A DNA stretch of 64,000 nucleotides. Source: Synanceia verrucosa (Eukaryota > Chordata > Actinopteri > Perciformes > Synanceiidae). The stretch lies in NCBI GenBank assembly GCA_029721515.1, contig CM056559.1, positions 26,585,565 through 26,649,564 on the forward strand. Reading direction: 5' to 3'. A program made the translations under genes and the position numbers. Under the pieces are notes generated by a model that searched no databases, was not told the DNA's origin, and saw only the letters and a program-made list of their open reading frames with translations. Within the stretch, counting starts at the first letter, position 1. Each line of letters starts with the position of its first letter. Positions 49,255-63,270 of the stretch are shown here, in pieces.

Positions 49255-49966
49255 TTTTCTGACAAACAACTAATCGATTAATTCAAGAAAATAATTAATG
49301 AATTGAAAATAATCCTTAGATGTAGCTCTAATTACACAGAACAAAATGTTTCCGTTCATGTCCCTCAATAGCATATATAGATTTATATACAGACTTGGAT
49401 AAACTAATACAAGAGGATGTCACACTTGTTTTAATAGCAGGTTATTGAATATCTCAGTCATTAAATATGGTTTCAGCCATGCAGATTACATAGTCCCTAT
49501 CTGTCACTGATGAAGCGACACACGAACCTAAGGATGAGGAGGCGATCGGCTTGAATGTGGGTTGTGGCACCTGGACGGCTGTAAAATAAATGAGTTTAAA
49601 AGTACATTCAGCTTTAAAGGACCACCAACCAGAAGGGGAGGAAACAAGCGTAGAGGACATCTGCTTTCCAACACCGCCTCTGTCATGTTTTCTCTTCATC
49701 TCTAAACATTATGTAGTTGCCTGGAAATCTGCCTGCTCAAACAGATATTCACGTCAAAAATGTGAGAGTCTGTCGAGGAACGCCAGTGGCAGCAGCCAAA
49801 GCCTGTGTGGATGCATCCTGAGCGGCTTGTATGTACGAGCATCAGAGAACCCGCATGTGTACGTGCAAATGCATATATGAATAAAATGTGCAGGGAAACA
49901 ACGTCTGAGTGCACTTACTGCATGTCCTCAAGGTCAACCTGAGACCACAGTGTGTCTGCAATAACC

Positions 49967-49988
49967 ACACACACACACACACACACAC
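49967..49988. repeat. (CA)n microsatellite
   Basis: A CA run of about 22 nt. Confidence 0.9.
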
Positions 49989-51911
49989 AGATGTATACAG
50001 CAGTGTAGGCTCTCTCCTCTCATACGAACCATCTTGAAAACCTGGAGGGCCTTTCTTGTTAATGCTGCCCATTACTTTCCTTTGGCTGTGGTGGATGGAT
50101 TTTCTGTGAGCATCACACTCTCCAGAGTGGAGCATTTTGGGCTAAGTAGTCCAAATAACATGGCTCTAAAAGCCTTGAGAAGAGCTTTTACAGCTTGCCT
50201 TTTACCTTCCAGAGGCCTCTCCTCTGCCGCCCACTTTAGTCTCTATTTCCTTCCCTCTTTCCGCCTTTTAACCACGTTAAAGGGTCCCTCTCCCATCATG
50301 CACTGCAGCGTTATCAAAGTAGACCACCCGCGGTTTGTTAATCACACCAATTGGGGTGTGTGAAATGGAGTGTTCACACTCTGCAAAGTGGTGCCCATAG
50401 CTGCTGCTGCCTTTTCCGCTGGTTACAGTCAGCCATGTTGGATAGTGACCGACGAACATCTCACAGGAACTAATAATCTCATACTGCATGGTGTTGTCAG
50501 GATCCATTAGCTTATCTGTTTGGATGTTGCCTCACACAATTTGTGTGAATGAATAATTTGTAATGTTTCAGTTGGAGCAATGGGCAGCAGCTTCAATTCA
50601 GCTGTGTTTCATGACCAACAGTGCTTCAAACAGCAGAGAGCTCCATCCATTTCTAATTGAAGAAGACTCAGAAACAGGCAACATAGCAGTTATGTTAAGC
50701 ATTTTTTACTGTATTGCAACTTCAACCATCCTGAGTCCTGTTTTTACTTTTATTTCCAATATTTTTTATCACTACTACAAGCCTCCGCTCCAAAGTTGTG
50801 CCTGCAGTGATTGGAAAGAGAGGGGTAAACAGACTGTCAATAGGACTCATTTAACGCGCCATGATGACTGGTCTCAGAAAGCACTAGTAATTGTGCCCAG
50901 TTAGGGAAATAACAAGACGGGTCGATTTGTTTTTAACCCCAAGCTGGCACTGCTGTTTATGGCCTGGAGGCTGCCGGCAAGCTTCAGCTTTATTATTGAG
51001 TCAGGTCGTCTGTCTTAACGCTAATTACCATTGTCCCCTCCAATGGCTTCAGTGTGTGTGTGTGTGTGTGTTCATATTGTGAGAAAGGAGCTGAAATCCT
51101 CCCATCTCCTTGTTGCTCCCTCTGAATGACAGACGCTCTTAATTGCACATATTTGGACAGTAAAATAAATGGCCCTCTTCCTGGATAGTAGTACAGCAGC
51201 TGGCCAGGAGTGATAACACTTCATTGTGCCACAAGGGAAGTAATAGAGGCACGTAAAGTCACTCTGTGAGCACTTTTTCAGGATGAATTAAAGTACCTTT
51301 GTAAGCTTTGTTAGCATGGTGTCTATTGGTGTCAGGCTACAGAAAGTTAGGACGTGTTATAATGCACAGCACAATTTTGGAAGCGTGATTGTTGGTATAA
51401 AGTATGGCTATGTAGCTCACTGAAGTGCTGAGCATTATATGAAGGTCTCATCTGAGTCCGACCTCTCTGTCTGAAGTGAATTTTAATCAGGAGTTATGAT
51501 CACATCAACATATCCGCTCTCTAAGGTCACCGGACCCTTTTCTTTCAGCTGTCTGGCAAACAGCCATCAGGGTTGTAACAGGTTGTATGTGGTCAGTCAT
51601 GTGGCCAGCACAGCCCACATGTCATCTGAGAGAACGTTATGAGCAGGTGTGCATGACATTTGCATTTATGCTTTGTTTATATTAATATTGTGCTGCAAAT
51701 TGGTGCATCTTGGGATTCAGAGGAGCAAGGCTGAGTTTGTCTTGAAGAAAACACGATAATAAGGAATCCTGTGCTGCAACCTCCTCAGACTCCCCTCTTC
51801 AGGCCCTGAAGTGTCTGGAAACATTCAGTCCAGTCACATAATTGTTTTTATTGGTTATTTGACCCTTGTATTTTCTTGTTGGCATTACATCCCGTGTAGT
51901 GCAGTGTGTGT

Positions 51912-51928
51912 AAAAAAAAAAAAAAAAA
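51912..51928. repeat. A17 run within an A-rich tract
   Basis: A17 is followed by CAACAACAAAAAAAACC. It could be a retrotransposon tail, but no body was recognised upstream. Confidence 0.7.
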
Positions 51929-52484
51929 CAACAACAAAAAAAACCAATAATAGAGCAAAATTAAAAGTGTAAAGTAAAATGAAGTTATTAGATGTGGTAA
52001 CTTTGCTACAAAATAAAGGTCACAAATTATGTAGTCCAGTGATAGAGCTAAATGTGTTAAATGTGCTTTCTCTTCACATAAAAGAGCACCATGTGTGAAT
52101 TATAAAAAAATAAAGATTATTCTGTGGCCAAATGTAAAACTTAATCATGACCTCAGTAAGTCCTGCTGTCAGTTTATCTTTTGTCAGAAAGACTGTTTGT
52201 GTCTGTCAGTGCCCAAAAAAATCTGTCTTTGTAAATTGGTGACACTGAGTGTGTCTGTGTGTCCATGTTGGGCACGATTGGGATTTCACTGCACGGCTGC
52301 AGGAGTGTCAACACATTCACATGCTGCACTCTATCAAGGCTCTGCGAGGCTCTGCGAGGTTAACAGTGCAGCAGACGAGTCCAGAATCATTTCACATGAG
52401 GAACGGTGGCGGGGAATACAGATTGGTAGTGCTGAGCAGAGTTTTCCATTTGACTTTTAACATACTATTACCCTGAAAATATTC

Positions 52485-52499
52485 TATATAATATATATG

Positions 52500-52537
<38 letters not shown>
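52485..52537. repeat. Compound (TA)n(CA)n microsatellite
   Basis: A TA-rich run passes directly into a 31-nt AC run. Confidence 0.9.
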
Positions 52538-52540
<3 letters not shown>

Positions 52541-53171
52541 TACACAGGATATATGTATACAACAAGCTTACAAATAGACTTTGACATCTTTATCAGAAAG
52601 GTTCCTCTGTTGTGCGTCTGTCTTTTGTAGAGCTTAAAACTTGAAGTCAGAGTTGCCACAGGATGCAGCGGACTGTTTGGTAACAGTAACAGCCGCAGGG
52701 TAAACAACCATGTCAGTATATCTGTTGCTGTGAAAAGCAGTTCTTCTGAATTACTAGACAGGAGTTGCTGAAATGGGAGCAGTGTTTGCACAGCACAGCG
52801 GTGATAGTTCAACATGCTCAAGTTCACCCTGAACGGGATAACTGATGATGCTCTTGTGTCGTTCAGATCACCAGTTTGGGATCACTTTGAGTTCACAGTG
52901 AAATCTGAAGTCAGTGTGCTGACATTGTTCAGTAGGAATCGGCTACACATCTGCATACACCATCGAAGTGTCACCATCAAACAAGGAGCAGAGCAAACAC
53001 TGCTCCTGACAGAACATCAGAAGAGAACAACCCCAAAAAACCAATTCAGCAAATGTACAACATCAATGAACAAAATTTAAAAAGAGGTGTATTGCACAGT
53101 CAGTCTATAAACTGACTTAATGTTGTATTTTGATAACTACTTCAATTTGTTCTGAAATGAACCCACTTATG

Positions 53172-53458
53172 AAGCTGGTCAGAGCTCTGGTGGTCTGTTC
53201 CTGGTCTGCAGTGGTCAGGATCCATCAAAAGTGGTCCAAGGAAGGACCAGTGGTGAACCAGAGACAGGGTCATGAGAGGACAGATTTGAGAAGTGAAGGC
53301 TGGTCCTGGTGGACTGATCCAACAGACCAGAGGAGTTCATGCTGCTGAGGATAGAAAGGAGTCAAATACCACAGAATAAAGCTTCAGGGGTCAGAGGTCA
53401 GGTAGGAGGACCAGCACTATCAGGCAGGTGGTCATAATGTCATGCTTGACCAGTGTAT
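53172..53458 (+). mobile_element. Tc1/mariner-like element, internally deleted and 5'-truncated
   Basis: The frame at 53180-53345 gives SAVVRIHQKWSKEGPVVNQRQ followed by GHERTDLR, matching the N-terminal DNA-binding (paired-like helix-turn-helix) part of a Tc1-type transposase. The DNA then jumps, after about 53335, to 3'-end sequence: GGGTCAGAGGTCAGGTAGGA, then CAGGCAGGTGGTCATAATGT and CATGCTTGACCAGTGTAT (3' terminal repeat to 53458). The whole catalytic DDE region is missing, so this is a non-autonomous derivative. I did not find the matching 5' terminal repeat upstream. Confidence 0.75.
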
Positions 53459-54370
53459 ACTACACAAAACCTAGCTGAGTCCTGTGAACACTCGTCAACT
53501 CAATCAACAAAGAAATTCTTGGTTGACTAAATGATTAGTGATGTCATCAACAGAGTTTCTTGATCTTGTCACACTGCCAGTCCTGCCAGTTTGTGCTTAT
53601 CTAACATCAGTGAAAGCAGCTCGTTAAATCAGAGCCAGAGCTCAAGTTCAAGCCGTCCCACTGTGTATAGACGAGAAGTGGTTTCTAAGTATGAGGATAT
53701 GGCTGGATGCCATGGATGCTAATACAGTTCCAATGTATGAAAAAGGTCAACTGGTTGATCCCATTACCCTTCATAAGGAAAATGACAGTGATGGCTAGCC
53801 CCAGCGGCCTGCTGAGAATCAAAGCTGTGAGGTAGCACTGCGAACTGCAGCGGCTTTGCCTGTTAATAGGACCTTAAACCGCTTTATGATCTGCATTATT
53901 TAACGTGCCTTCATCTTTTGATGCACTTATGTATCAGCTGATATGAATTTACATCACAGTCTTGGTGTTTGATGTCCTTGACATTGAACAGCTCAGACTG
54001 GTCTGTGCTCTGCTGTAGCAGCAGTCAATATTGGCGGCATTTCCCTGCTGTACCTGTGACTCCCAGCTACCTTACCAACAGTGAATTTAAATGTCATTGC
54101 TGTGCCTTCTTAGCCTTGCGCTCTTTGGAAATATTTTCTCCAGCTCTCTCTGCTTGTTCTCCTACCGGATCCCTTGATTCTGCCGGCAAACATTTACAAT
54201 TATCACCTCAGCTTCCCCATCAGGTCTAGAAAACATGCACATTGTTCATTATAGGCTGCACAAGGAAGAGGATGACAACACACTCTTGACGCACCCATTA
54301 ATCTGGCATCTCATCACTGGGCTGCAATATTGCTCTGACAAGAAGGCCCTGATTTCCTGAGCCCAAGGAA

Positions 54371-54385
54371 GGGGGGGGGGGGGGG
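54371..54385. repeat. G15 homopolymer
   Basis: A run of 15 G, rare in vertebrate DNA and prone to slippage and quadruplex formation. The exact length may be a sequencing or assembly estimate. Confidence 0.8.
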
Positions 54386-54743
54386 ACAGCTGCTCTAATT
54401 CGGCAGCTGATAAGGTAAGTGAGTGAATACAACCTATGTGAACCTGTCAACCAGCAGGATCTCCCTATCACCAGTTTTTTATCATTTTCTTCCACCCATC
54501 CAGCTTCCATTTGGAATTGCAAATCAGCCCAGGTGTTCCTTTACAGCTGAGGTGGTAGATAAGAAGTGAAGTGCTGAGAACATATCAGCAATCTGAGCAT
54601 GTTGCTCATTGGGCTCCTGATTTATTTCATTCTGGCATTTATTTGTCCCTCTCTTACTGCATGAAATGTAGGGCTTCTTGTTTATGCACATATGAATGTG
54701 GGAGGATTTGCACTTGTAAAAGTGATAGAGACAGATAGCTTGT

Positions 54744-54771
54744 TTTGTGTGTGTGTGTGTGTGTGTGTGTG
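54744..54771. repeat. (GT)n microsatellite
   Basis: A GT run of about 25 nt. Confidence 0.9.
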
Positions 54772-55476
54772 ATCTGGCTGAGATTGCATTCCAGCGTTCA
54801 CTTTAGGGATGGGTGGTTACAGGACGGTTTCCCCCAGAGAAGCTTGTTTTTGTGTTTTTAGCATGACTGCAGTTGGTGGTGATGGTAAGGGTCGGGTGGA
54901 GTTGATGAAACTTCTGGGTTTGGTTCGAGTCAGCATCAGGCGATGATAGGTGAGCTCAGAGTTGCCGCCTGGAAGATGGATGTCGGCAGATCACAGAGTC
55001 GTTCACCCTACACAGATAGACGTGGAGACAGCTTTAGGTTGCTGAGCACAGAGGCAGCAGAGAAAACAAGATAAGATGTACAACACACAAACTGAGGCAC
55101 ACAAGGCTGTCAGTCAGCGGAGGAGGAGCTGGAAAAACGCCAAACCTGGTTTCATCACGAACAGTATAAAAAAAACAGAAGAAGACCTGGTGGACCTGTA
55201 ACATCTGAAACGGGCCTATGGGCAAGATTTGTTATGGCATGTTATTCTGATGGTGCAATCTTCGCACAGAGAAACAAAGACTGGATCAGATAGTGCTGGT
55301 AGAATCTTAAATTGCTCCTTTTTATATCATCAGACTCTTGTTTTTTCACAATAACTGAATACAGAACTGTACAGATAAGGCAGTTGGGCGTTTGAGCTTT
55401 CCATATCTTAGAATAGTCTGTTTTATTTCCTACATATTAGCATACACAAGGCTTTTACTGATCTCTTCTGGTGGCA

Positions 55477-55480
<4 letters not shown>

Positions 55481-55528
<48 letters not shown>
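55481..55528. repeat. (CA)n microsatellite
   Basis: A pure CA run of 48 nt. Confidence 0.95.
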
Positions 55529-55531
<3 letters not shown>

Positions 55532-55831
55532 CTTAAGCCTCTTTGGCAGCGCCCAGCATGCCATGTCCACTGGACTGCTTCGGTGCCAGGTCTGATACAA
55601 CGACACACCTCCTGACGAACCACTTGCCCTTCGACAGGCAGCGGGAGACTGGGCATCCATAGAGAGCTCTGACTGGAGCACCATCGCCATGGTAACTGCC
55701 AAATGACACCACCGCCCCCAGTCCCTGTCCTGACTTTCACCAATAGTGAAAGGTTATGCCTTGTGTTCTTGTTCTGTCAATAACATTTAAAAACAGCAAG
55801 CGTTGTACTCACACCTCACTTATCATGAGGC

Positions 55832-55835
55832 GCGC

Positions 55836-55878
<43 letters not shown>
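55832..55878. repeat. (CA)n microsatellite with CG-containing start
   Basis: CGCGCACACG leads into a pure CA run. CG/CA alternation favours Z-DNA. Confidence 0.9.
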
Positions 55879-55881
<3 letters not shown>

Positions 55882-57628
55882 CCTCTGCAGAGATGAATGT
55901 TGGATGTAATCAGTGTCTGTTTTTAGATTTTTAGAGTTTCGCCTCCCCTTGACAGTCCAAATCCACTCGTTGGGCACATCAATGCAATATGGTCGCTTGC
56001 AAGGCGATGGTCTTATAACGTCACATCTGACTTAGGATGCAATGAACACATAGATACTGAGATTTTCGGTGTGCATGCTGAAGTTATTGGATACTGAAAG
56101 GATTAGCGTTCAGGTCTTTGCCTTCATTTCATCATGCGTCTGTTACCACCAAACTTTCCTCATATGTCAATTCAAGCTGATGTGTCTACACTTCAATTCA
56201 GCCAGTCACCTCATGTAACTGAAGTACATTTATTCAAGTACAGCAAGTACTTTAGGTAGAAGAAGAAGGTACTTTAGTAGAAAAAGAAGAATTACTTTGT
56301 TAAAGGGGAACTAAGCCTACTCCACAGTACCGAACATGTGTGGAGTACAGTACACTTATGTTTATGCTTGAAACAAAGACCTAACACTTAAGACCTGTCA
56401 TTCAACCACACTGTGATGTTTTTGCTACTTTAAAACCTCATGTGTCAAAACAAAAAGAAGGGTGAGACGTGGCGATGCACACTTTCTGACAGTCTCTCCT
56501 TGAAGACGTTCATAGTGTTGAACTTGTTTGCACATGTAAAAAGTGACAGAAGCAGCTGTGTGAAGAATGAAAAAAGTCAGTCTTTGACTGCAGCCTCAGC
56601 TGGAAATAAACACAGCAAATCTATGGTTTAATGCTGTTTTCTGTATTGCAGAAACATTTCAAAGATCAGGCTGTTTCTTTGTCCTGAAAAACCTGGAAAA
56701 TATCACTCATGCCTTCATGTCCGATGATGGGAAGAACAAAGTGATTCCAAAGTCTTACTTTTCACTTTCAAAGCCACTGCTGATAATCCTCCTCAAAACA
56801 CTGTGGGCATTCTCTTTACATGCTAGTTCATAATGCTAATTTTTGGTGGAGTGGCTTTGGATTTTAGGTCTATAGGAATGGACCGCCAGTGTTGCAGACT
56901 TGACAACTTTTGTTCTGGATTTAGGGATTTCTGGAGAACTGTTAGCTATTTTCATTAGACAGAGTTTTCATCATTGGGCTGTTTTTTTTCAGATGTAGCT
57001 CAGCGCTTCCTTTTACTAGTTTTTTAAAAATTACCAACCCTACTTAGGCCAAGTTATATTACATATTGTTATGTTTTCCTCATTTTCCCTTCTATTTTCC
57101 TTCCACCTTTCAGGCTCCTGGACTTTAGAGTGATTCTGTCATTGAGACCTTTTCCAAACAGTCTTTGTACCATCTTATTGTAAAGCAACACTGCTATGTA
57201 CTTAAAGTCATTTTTTTTTTCCGTTTCTCTGGTCAGTCTTTGTGTGACGTGGCCATGATTGGTGGGGTTTTTCAATGAGCAAGCACTCGGTTGAAGCAGC
57301 CTTAAAGCTCTGATGATAATAAGGATTATTCTGGGTTGTTTTATGCAGTGCTCTATGAGCAGCATCCTGAGCGAATCTGTCAGCACAGTTTGAGCTGGCT
57401 GAGATGATTTGTGGGCTCTGCATCCATCTCCAGGTTTTCTCTTCTTTCTCCCCAAACCGCTTGATATCCCCCCTCCCACCGACCCACGAATCAATTTCTA
57501 AATCCAATTACTCATTGCATTAGACTGTGAGGAAAAACACCACTGTGCACTGTAGCCTGATAAATGTTTGGCTGCTGCTGGTGTTTGTTTGCCATGTGAG
57601 AGCTATTGATCAGAGGCTGATAGATAGT

Positions 57629-57632
<4 letters not shown>

Positions 57633-57661
<29 letters not shown>
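57633..57661. repeat. (GT)n microsatellite
   Basis: A GT run of about 28 nt, followed by GGGGTGGGGTGG. Confidence 0.9.
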
Positions 57662-57663
<2 letters not shown>

Positions 57664-58756
57664 TATGTGTGGGGTGGGGTGGAGATAAGTGTTATTGTAA
57701 AGTAAATGTGAAGCACTTGTCTATTTCAGGGGTGAAGGCAAAGGGAGATAAAAAGGATTGATAGGTAGGGAAAAAGTTGTGCACAGGGTTGAGAGGGACA
57801 GGATCCCAGAGGGGGCCAACATCTGGCAGCAGCTGGAGGAAAAAAGCAGGTGAGGAAGACTGATATAGAGGCTTCAAGGGGCGTAAAAAACAGAGATCTA
57901 GGTAGGCTTGGAGTTAGAGATTAAGGGGAACAGGGTGAGTGTTATTGCCTGAGGATGAATGTGTCAAGGGCAAAAAAAAAGATGATGATGCCAGGCAAGG
58001 CAGGGGGTGGGGGGGTATGGCTATCAGGCAGTTTCCACAGCCAGCGGTGCCCACTCACCAAAATGAGAAAGAGTGAATGGGATGGATGGAGGAGGATCAA
58101 AGGGCCACAGCTTTGCCACCCTCAAATCCCCTGTGATGCTCTGAATGTTCTCACAGCTCCAGCGCCGCCACAAACAGAAAAAAATACCCAGCGGCATGTT
58201 GCTTTTGGCCACAACAGAGAGGGGATGATAATAACAATGTGATAGCATTCATTTATTCCACGGGAAATTAAACTCAAAGGCCAGTGCGACACTGGATAAC
58301 GGTTTACAACAGACAGCATAATAACCAATTAACAGCATTAACGGCTCCAGCTGAACCATCAGAACACAATGCACTCATTTAGTGCACGCAGAATTAATTC
58401 ATACATAAATCATCTCATTTTGTCGGGGTCCCCAAAATGAGGCCGCATGGGAAACAGCAGTTCACGTTGATATTCAAATGTATGCGTACACAAACAAGCG
58501 ATAACCCGCTGCTTTATTTTCTTACTGTACCCTGTTTTTAGAGGGAGGTTGAGCTTGGAGGACATCTGTGTCGTTGGAGGTATTCCCTCTCACCTCGTCC
58601 CTTCTTCTTGTCTCTTCTGGGTCCTCTTGTCTCCTGCTTGTCCCTGCCTTCTGTTACGATTTCAAGATCTCAATATTTCATTGAATATTTCCAGAGTAAG
58701 GAGCATTGTTGCTGAATTATTTAACACAGCTGAAAAAATCTGGGTGAAGAACATAT

Positions 58757-58757
<1 letters not shown>

Positions 58758-58792
<35 letters not shown>
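58758..58792. repeat. (CA)n microsatellite
   Basis: A pure CA run of 35 nt. Confidence 0.95.
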
Positions 58793-58794
<2 letters not shown>

Positions 58795-61355
58795 GCTAAT
58801 AAACCTGCACAAATACACTGCAGATTTATGGCTCTGGCTGTGGACTTTTGTGAAATGGTCACTCTTGAACTGTGACCTGGGAAGAAGAGTGGTAGATCAA
58901 TCAGGAGAACTGATAACCCCCCCCCCATGCTATAATCACCATCCACAACCCTATCCTGGAGGTGATAGATGACCACTCTCTAACCCATCTTCTCCTCCTC
59001 ATCCACACACACACACACACACAGCGATGTGTGGTTACCTATAAATCAGGACGACGCCGACAGGTCCCTCAGTCACTCCCTAAGGCCAGCATTGTCATGG
59101 ATAAGTGACATTTTTTATGGGTGGGATGAGGAATCTTTCAGGTATTTAATTTGTAGCTTCTCTCAGTACACCTTCAGCAGCTTGTACGAGCGTCACGTTT
59201 GTGCTCGCCGGCAGCGTGACGGGCTTTGCGCAGCTGTTGGGAGCATGATTTTGGCCTTTAGGCATGCGTATGAATCATCTCTCCCTATCATATGGTTCCT
59301 CATCTCACTTCTGCATGAGGCAGATGAGAAAGCGAGGACATACACCATGCTACCCTGAATGGACCTGGCTGCCAGTCTTCCTCTGCCTCCTGCTTCAGGG
59401 CAGGTTATTATTGAGGCTCCTGCATTTGCGTAAAAGATTAGTTTAACATGATTAATGAGGGAAACATGGGAAGGAAAGAAGAGAAAGGTGGTGAGAAAGT
59501 TCAAGAAGCAGAAAGGCAAACATTAAAGGAATGGCCACAAAATGTCAGCTACTCACCTCATGTTACCTTGAATTGTGACATACTGACCATAAAACACAGT
59601 GTGAGTGTTTCAAACACACTTTTGATATAGTTTTGCTATTGTTAACTTGTAACTGGGGCTCCATTTACTTCTGTTCATCAATGATTGGCTTCTCTGTTCA
59701 TGGAGGGAAGCTCAATATTCAAGCTTCTGTTCAAGAACTCAAGGTAACGGGGGGATGATTCATTGGTATACAAATTGTATTTTTTTCCCTTTAAGCCATC
59801 ATATAATAAGAGTATAAAAGTAATTCTGAAGAAGAGAAGGAAAAAGAAAACATGTACATTTTTTTTCAAACAATGACTAAAGTAGTGGTAATAAAATATA
59901 CTGTAACTAAGTGAGGCAGAAACTGCTTTCTTTTTATTTTTACCTCAGGAACAAGCGTACATTATGACTCTATGCCTCTCTATCTGCTGAGAGGCAGGGA
60001 AAGAGTACAGTCAGCATTTCTTAGCTTGATTACATCCTTTCAATCAACGATATCCACCGAGGTCGCCTAAAAGCTGCCTGATGGAAATGAAAGAAAAGTA
60101 AATGGCGCTCATTTCCCTCCAGCAGGACTGGATGGTGAAAAAGAGCTGTGGAAAGTCAGACACAGGTTCACTAAACCAGTGCTTTACTGTCTTTGAGGTT
60201 GAAAGTTTAAAGTCTGTTTCATCTCTGACATCTGTGACATCTCTGCTTTCGACCAACAGAAGCAAGACTTTAGTGATATTAAGTATGGTCATTTTTATTC
60301 TGACTACTAGCTGACACTCATTAAGTGATCATGACATGAATTATCTTAATGGATGGATTAAACTTTGAGCTTTAATCGTTCTCATTTGGCACCATTTCAA
60401 AAAATCTCTGTTTGCTGAGAAGAAGCACTCCGAATCCAGACCTGCACCAGGACCACACTGCATTAGGACCCGTGTGTGTGTGTGTGTGTGTGTGCTGGTA
60501 GTCTTCCAAGGCGTCTGATCAACTCTCTCGAGCAGAGCTGATGCATAACACAATCAATACCTGGCCTCCATACCGTCCTTCACACACTCAGTGGCTCTGA
60601 GGCATGGCCCTCTGTTTCCCTTCTGTAGCTCAGCCTTTATTCTGCAGCCTGTAATACAGCTGCTCTTACAAAAGGAGCCAAGCATCACAATAAACTGTAT
60701 TATCATCAGCTCACAGGGAATTCATTGGGAGCCTCTCATTCTTGCCTTCATTTCTTTTTCTTTCCTTTATTTTCTATCTTCCTTGGGCATTATTTTACCT
60801 CTCTCTCTCCCTCACAGCCTCCATTCTCCCTCTCTCTTTCTCTGTACCTATTACTGATGAGTCGATTTCACGATTCACTGATGCAGAGAGGGTACAGTAG
60901 AACATGCGGTGTGCGAGTGTGAATAACAATAGCTGTCCATGTCTCATAAAAGAAACCATAATTACATGCACTGGCACAAAATCACATTCCTTGTAAATGG
61001 TGAAAGTCTCTGTGCTGCTGTGGGTGATTTCAGCTCATTATGCCTGTAAATCGTCAAATTGTCATTGACTTGTGTGCATTTTATTTTAAAGTGATAACAT
61101 TAGTTTATAATATTTTACTTGCAAGCCACTTCTTCTGTTTTCCTTCTCTGTATATGTGCCCATACAGAAATAATGCCATCATTAGCTATGCAGAAAAAAT
61201 GAATGATGCTTTGGTGTGATCAAATCCAAGCAACCTCATAATAACCCAACTGGATTCATTTTAATCTGTGCTAAATTCATCAAGATTTGGATCTGCTCTG
61301 TAAGTGAGAGTGATGTACAATATGTGTGTACAGCATACAGTACACTGACACACAT

Positions 61356-61605
61356 ACACACATCCTGTCCAAAAGGGCTCAGATCAGGCTCTACGTCCTG
61401 AGGAGACTGGGGTCTTTTAACATCTGTCAGAAACTACTGCTGATGTTCTACCAGTCTGTTGTTGGCAGCTTCCTCTTCTGTGCTGTGGTGAGCTGGGAGG
61501 CAGCATCAAGAGGAGGGATGCTTCTGTGCTGGACAGACTGGTGAAGAGCATGTTCTGTCATCTGAACATGACCCGCAAACACTGACTCACATATAGAAAA
61601 CTAAA
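61356..61605 (+). mobile_element. LINE fragment, C-terminal region of a reverse transcriptase protein
   Basis: Translation of 61371-61500 gives IRLYVLRRLGSFNICQKLLL then MFYQSVVGSFLFCAVVSWE, matching the RLYFLRRLRSF...FY.SVV.S.L.YAVVCWG region that follows the RT domain in several fish non-LTR retrotransposons. After a frameshift near 61508 the other frame gives RRDASVLDRLVKS, the expected continuation. The copy is broken and truncated. Its subfamily is not certain and differs from the L2-like piece at 48.7 kb. Confidence 0.7.
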
Positions 61606-62100
61606 ATAATATAATAAAGGAGGCTGCACAGGAGGGGGATACCAGAGAGGTAATGAGGCTCTGGTGTTATTTTTTTAGGAGGTAGACCTGCTGTGTCAAC
61701 ACTTATTCTATGTGTAGACACATGCTGGGATACTTTATTTGTCTCTCAGAGTTTGAGAGTGGACTATTACACCACCACGTCCAAGTCGAAATTCTGACAA
61801 CAGGACCTTCAAGAAGTGTTTCCCTGACATTTAAAAATGGTTTCTATCTTGCAGATGGCTCCACAGTGTTGTTCTCTTAAAGTAGATTGCCTTTTATTTA
61901 ATCTCTCTTCATCCCTGCTGTGCCACTTGTAGTCATCATCATGTGTTTTGTAGTCTGTGTTCTCTCCAGTTCAGCTTTTTTTCAGGATCCTTTGACCTCT
62001 TTTCTGGATTCACCTCCATTCATTCTATTCTTCACTCAGATGACTTGTTTCTCTAATCTTCATGTGTGTCCTCCATCCTCCTGGTGACACTTGAAGAGTT

Positions 62101-62123
62101 TATTATTATTATTATTATTATTA
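62101..62123. repeat. (TTA)n trinucleotide repeat
   Basis: About seven uninterrupted TTA/ATT units. Confidence 0.9.
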
Positions 62124-62262
62124 CTCTGGATTATGATGCCTGCACACACTCACAAACATGTAAAGACATTTACAGTTTTTCTGTAACTCAAAGGAATCCA
62201 GACTAGTGTTTTTTCTCGTCATATCCACAATATTTACAACCCTCTCCCTCTTTGTTGCCTGA

Positions 62263-62288
62263 ACACACGCACACACACACGCACACAC

Positions 62289-62336
<48 letters not shown>
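62263..62336. repeat. Long (CA)n microsatellite with CG interruptions
   Basis: A 74-nt CA array with regular GC interruptions in its first third (ACACACACACGC units). It is among the longest in the window. Confidence 0.95.
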
Positions 62337-62339
<3 letters not shown>

Positions 62340-63270
62340 TCTTTGAGCTCTGGGTCAACAGAGTTTGACCAAGCAGGACTCCCCTAGGCCGGGGACGACA
62401 GAGCTGAATAAACTGTAAGTGCTGGAGACACACAGAGCAGCAAAAAGAGACCAAAGTAGAGACAGAACTGCCCTAAAATGCTAGCACATTGAGCTTTCCA
62501 TGGATCAACACATTCATCCCAGCCAATAAAGGACAACAGCTTGACCACTAACTGTAGCATCCTCTGCATAAAGATCATGTACATGGAGTGATGCACTGTC
62601 CTCAGTGTTTTCCTCACACTGTAATCCTCGCTGGCTGCTGCCTTTTATAATGGGCTGATGGACGACAAATAACTGCTTTGAGGGGAGCTGAGCTCTGTCC
62701 TAATTCAATATCCTCACCGCTCAAATCCCCACTCAAACACACTAATGCACATTAATGAGATTTCATAGCTCTTAATGAGAGACAATAGTTTTTATGGCGA
62801 GCCTTATGCTTATGTGTTTGCCTTTATTGGATGTGTGTATGTGGCATGTGTGGTCTGGTCTGAATATGTTTTCATTAGCTGTTGCAGGAGCTCATGTGGA
62901 CACACAGGGGGAAGCAAACTGCATCACCTGAAGACACAAATATTCTTCTACACTGACTTTCTCTCCTTTGTCCTTGATGTGTGAGAATGAAGCTACATAA
63001 TGGAAAGTGTTAATATATGTGTGCATGGGTGGCCAAGCCGTAGCATGGGAACAGATGTCAGGTCCCCTTTAAGTTTTGGAGGCATTAATGTGGCATTGCT
63101 TGTTGTGCATAGTGATCCACCAGGACTCTGTCACTGTGTGCAGACCAAATGAACACCATTATTTACTCCAGAGCCTCTATCACACAAGCAGACTTCAGGA
63201 TGTAAACTTATGACTTGACCTCTGAGTTTTGGTGTTTGGACAGGGTCAAAGGATTGACTATGTCTATATA

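Noticed and set aside
57069..57494. 141-codon minus-strand frame
   Set aside because: No domain, no splice or promoter context, and an overlapping frame of 99 codons exists on the same strand.
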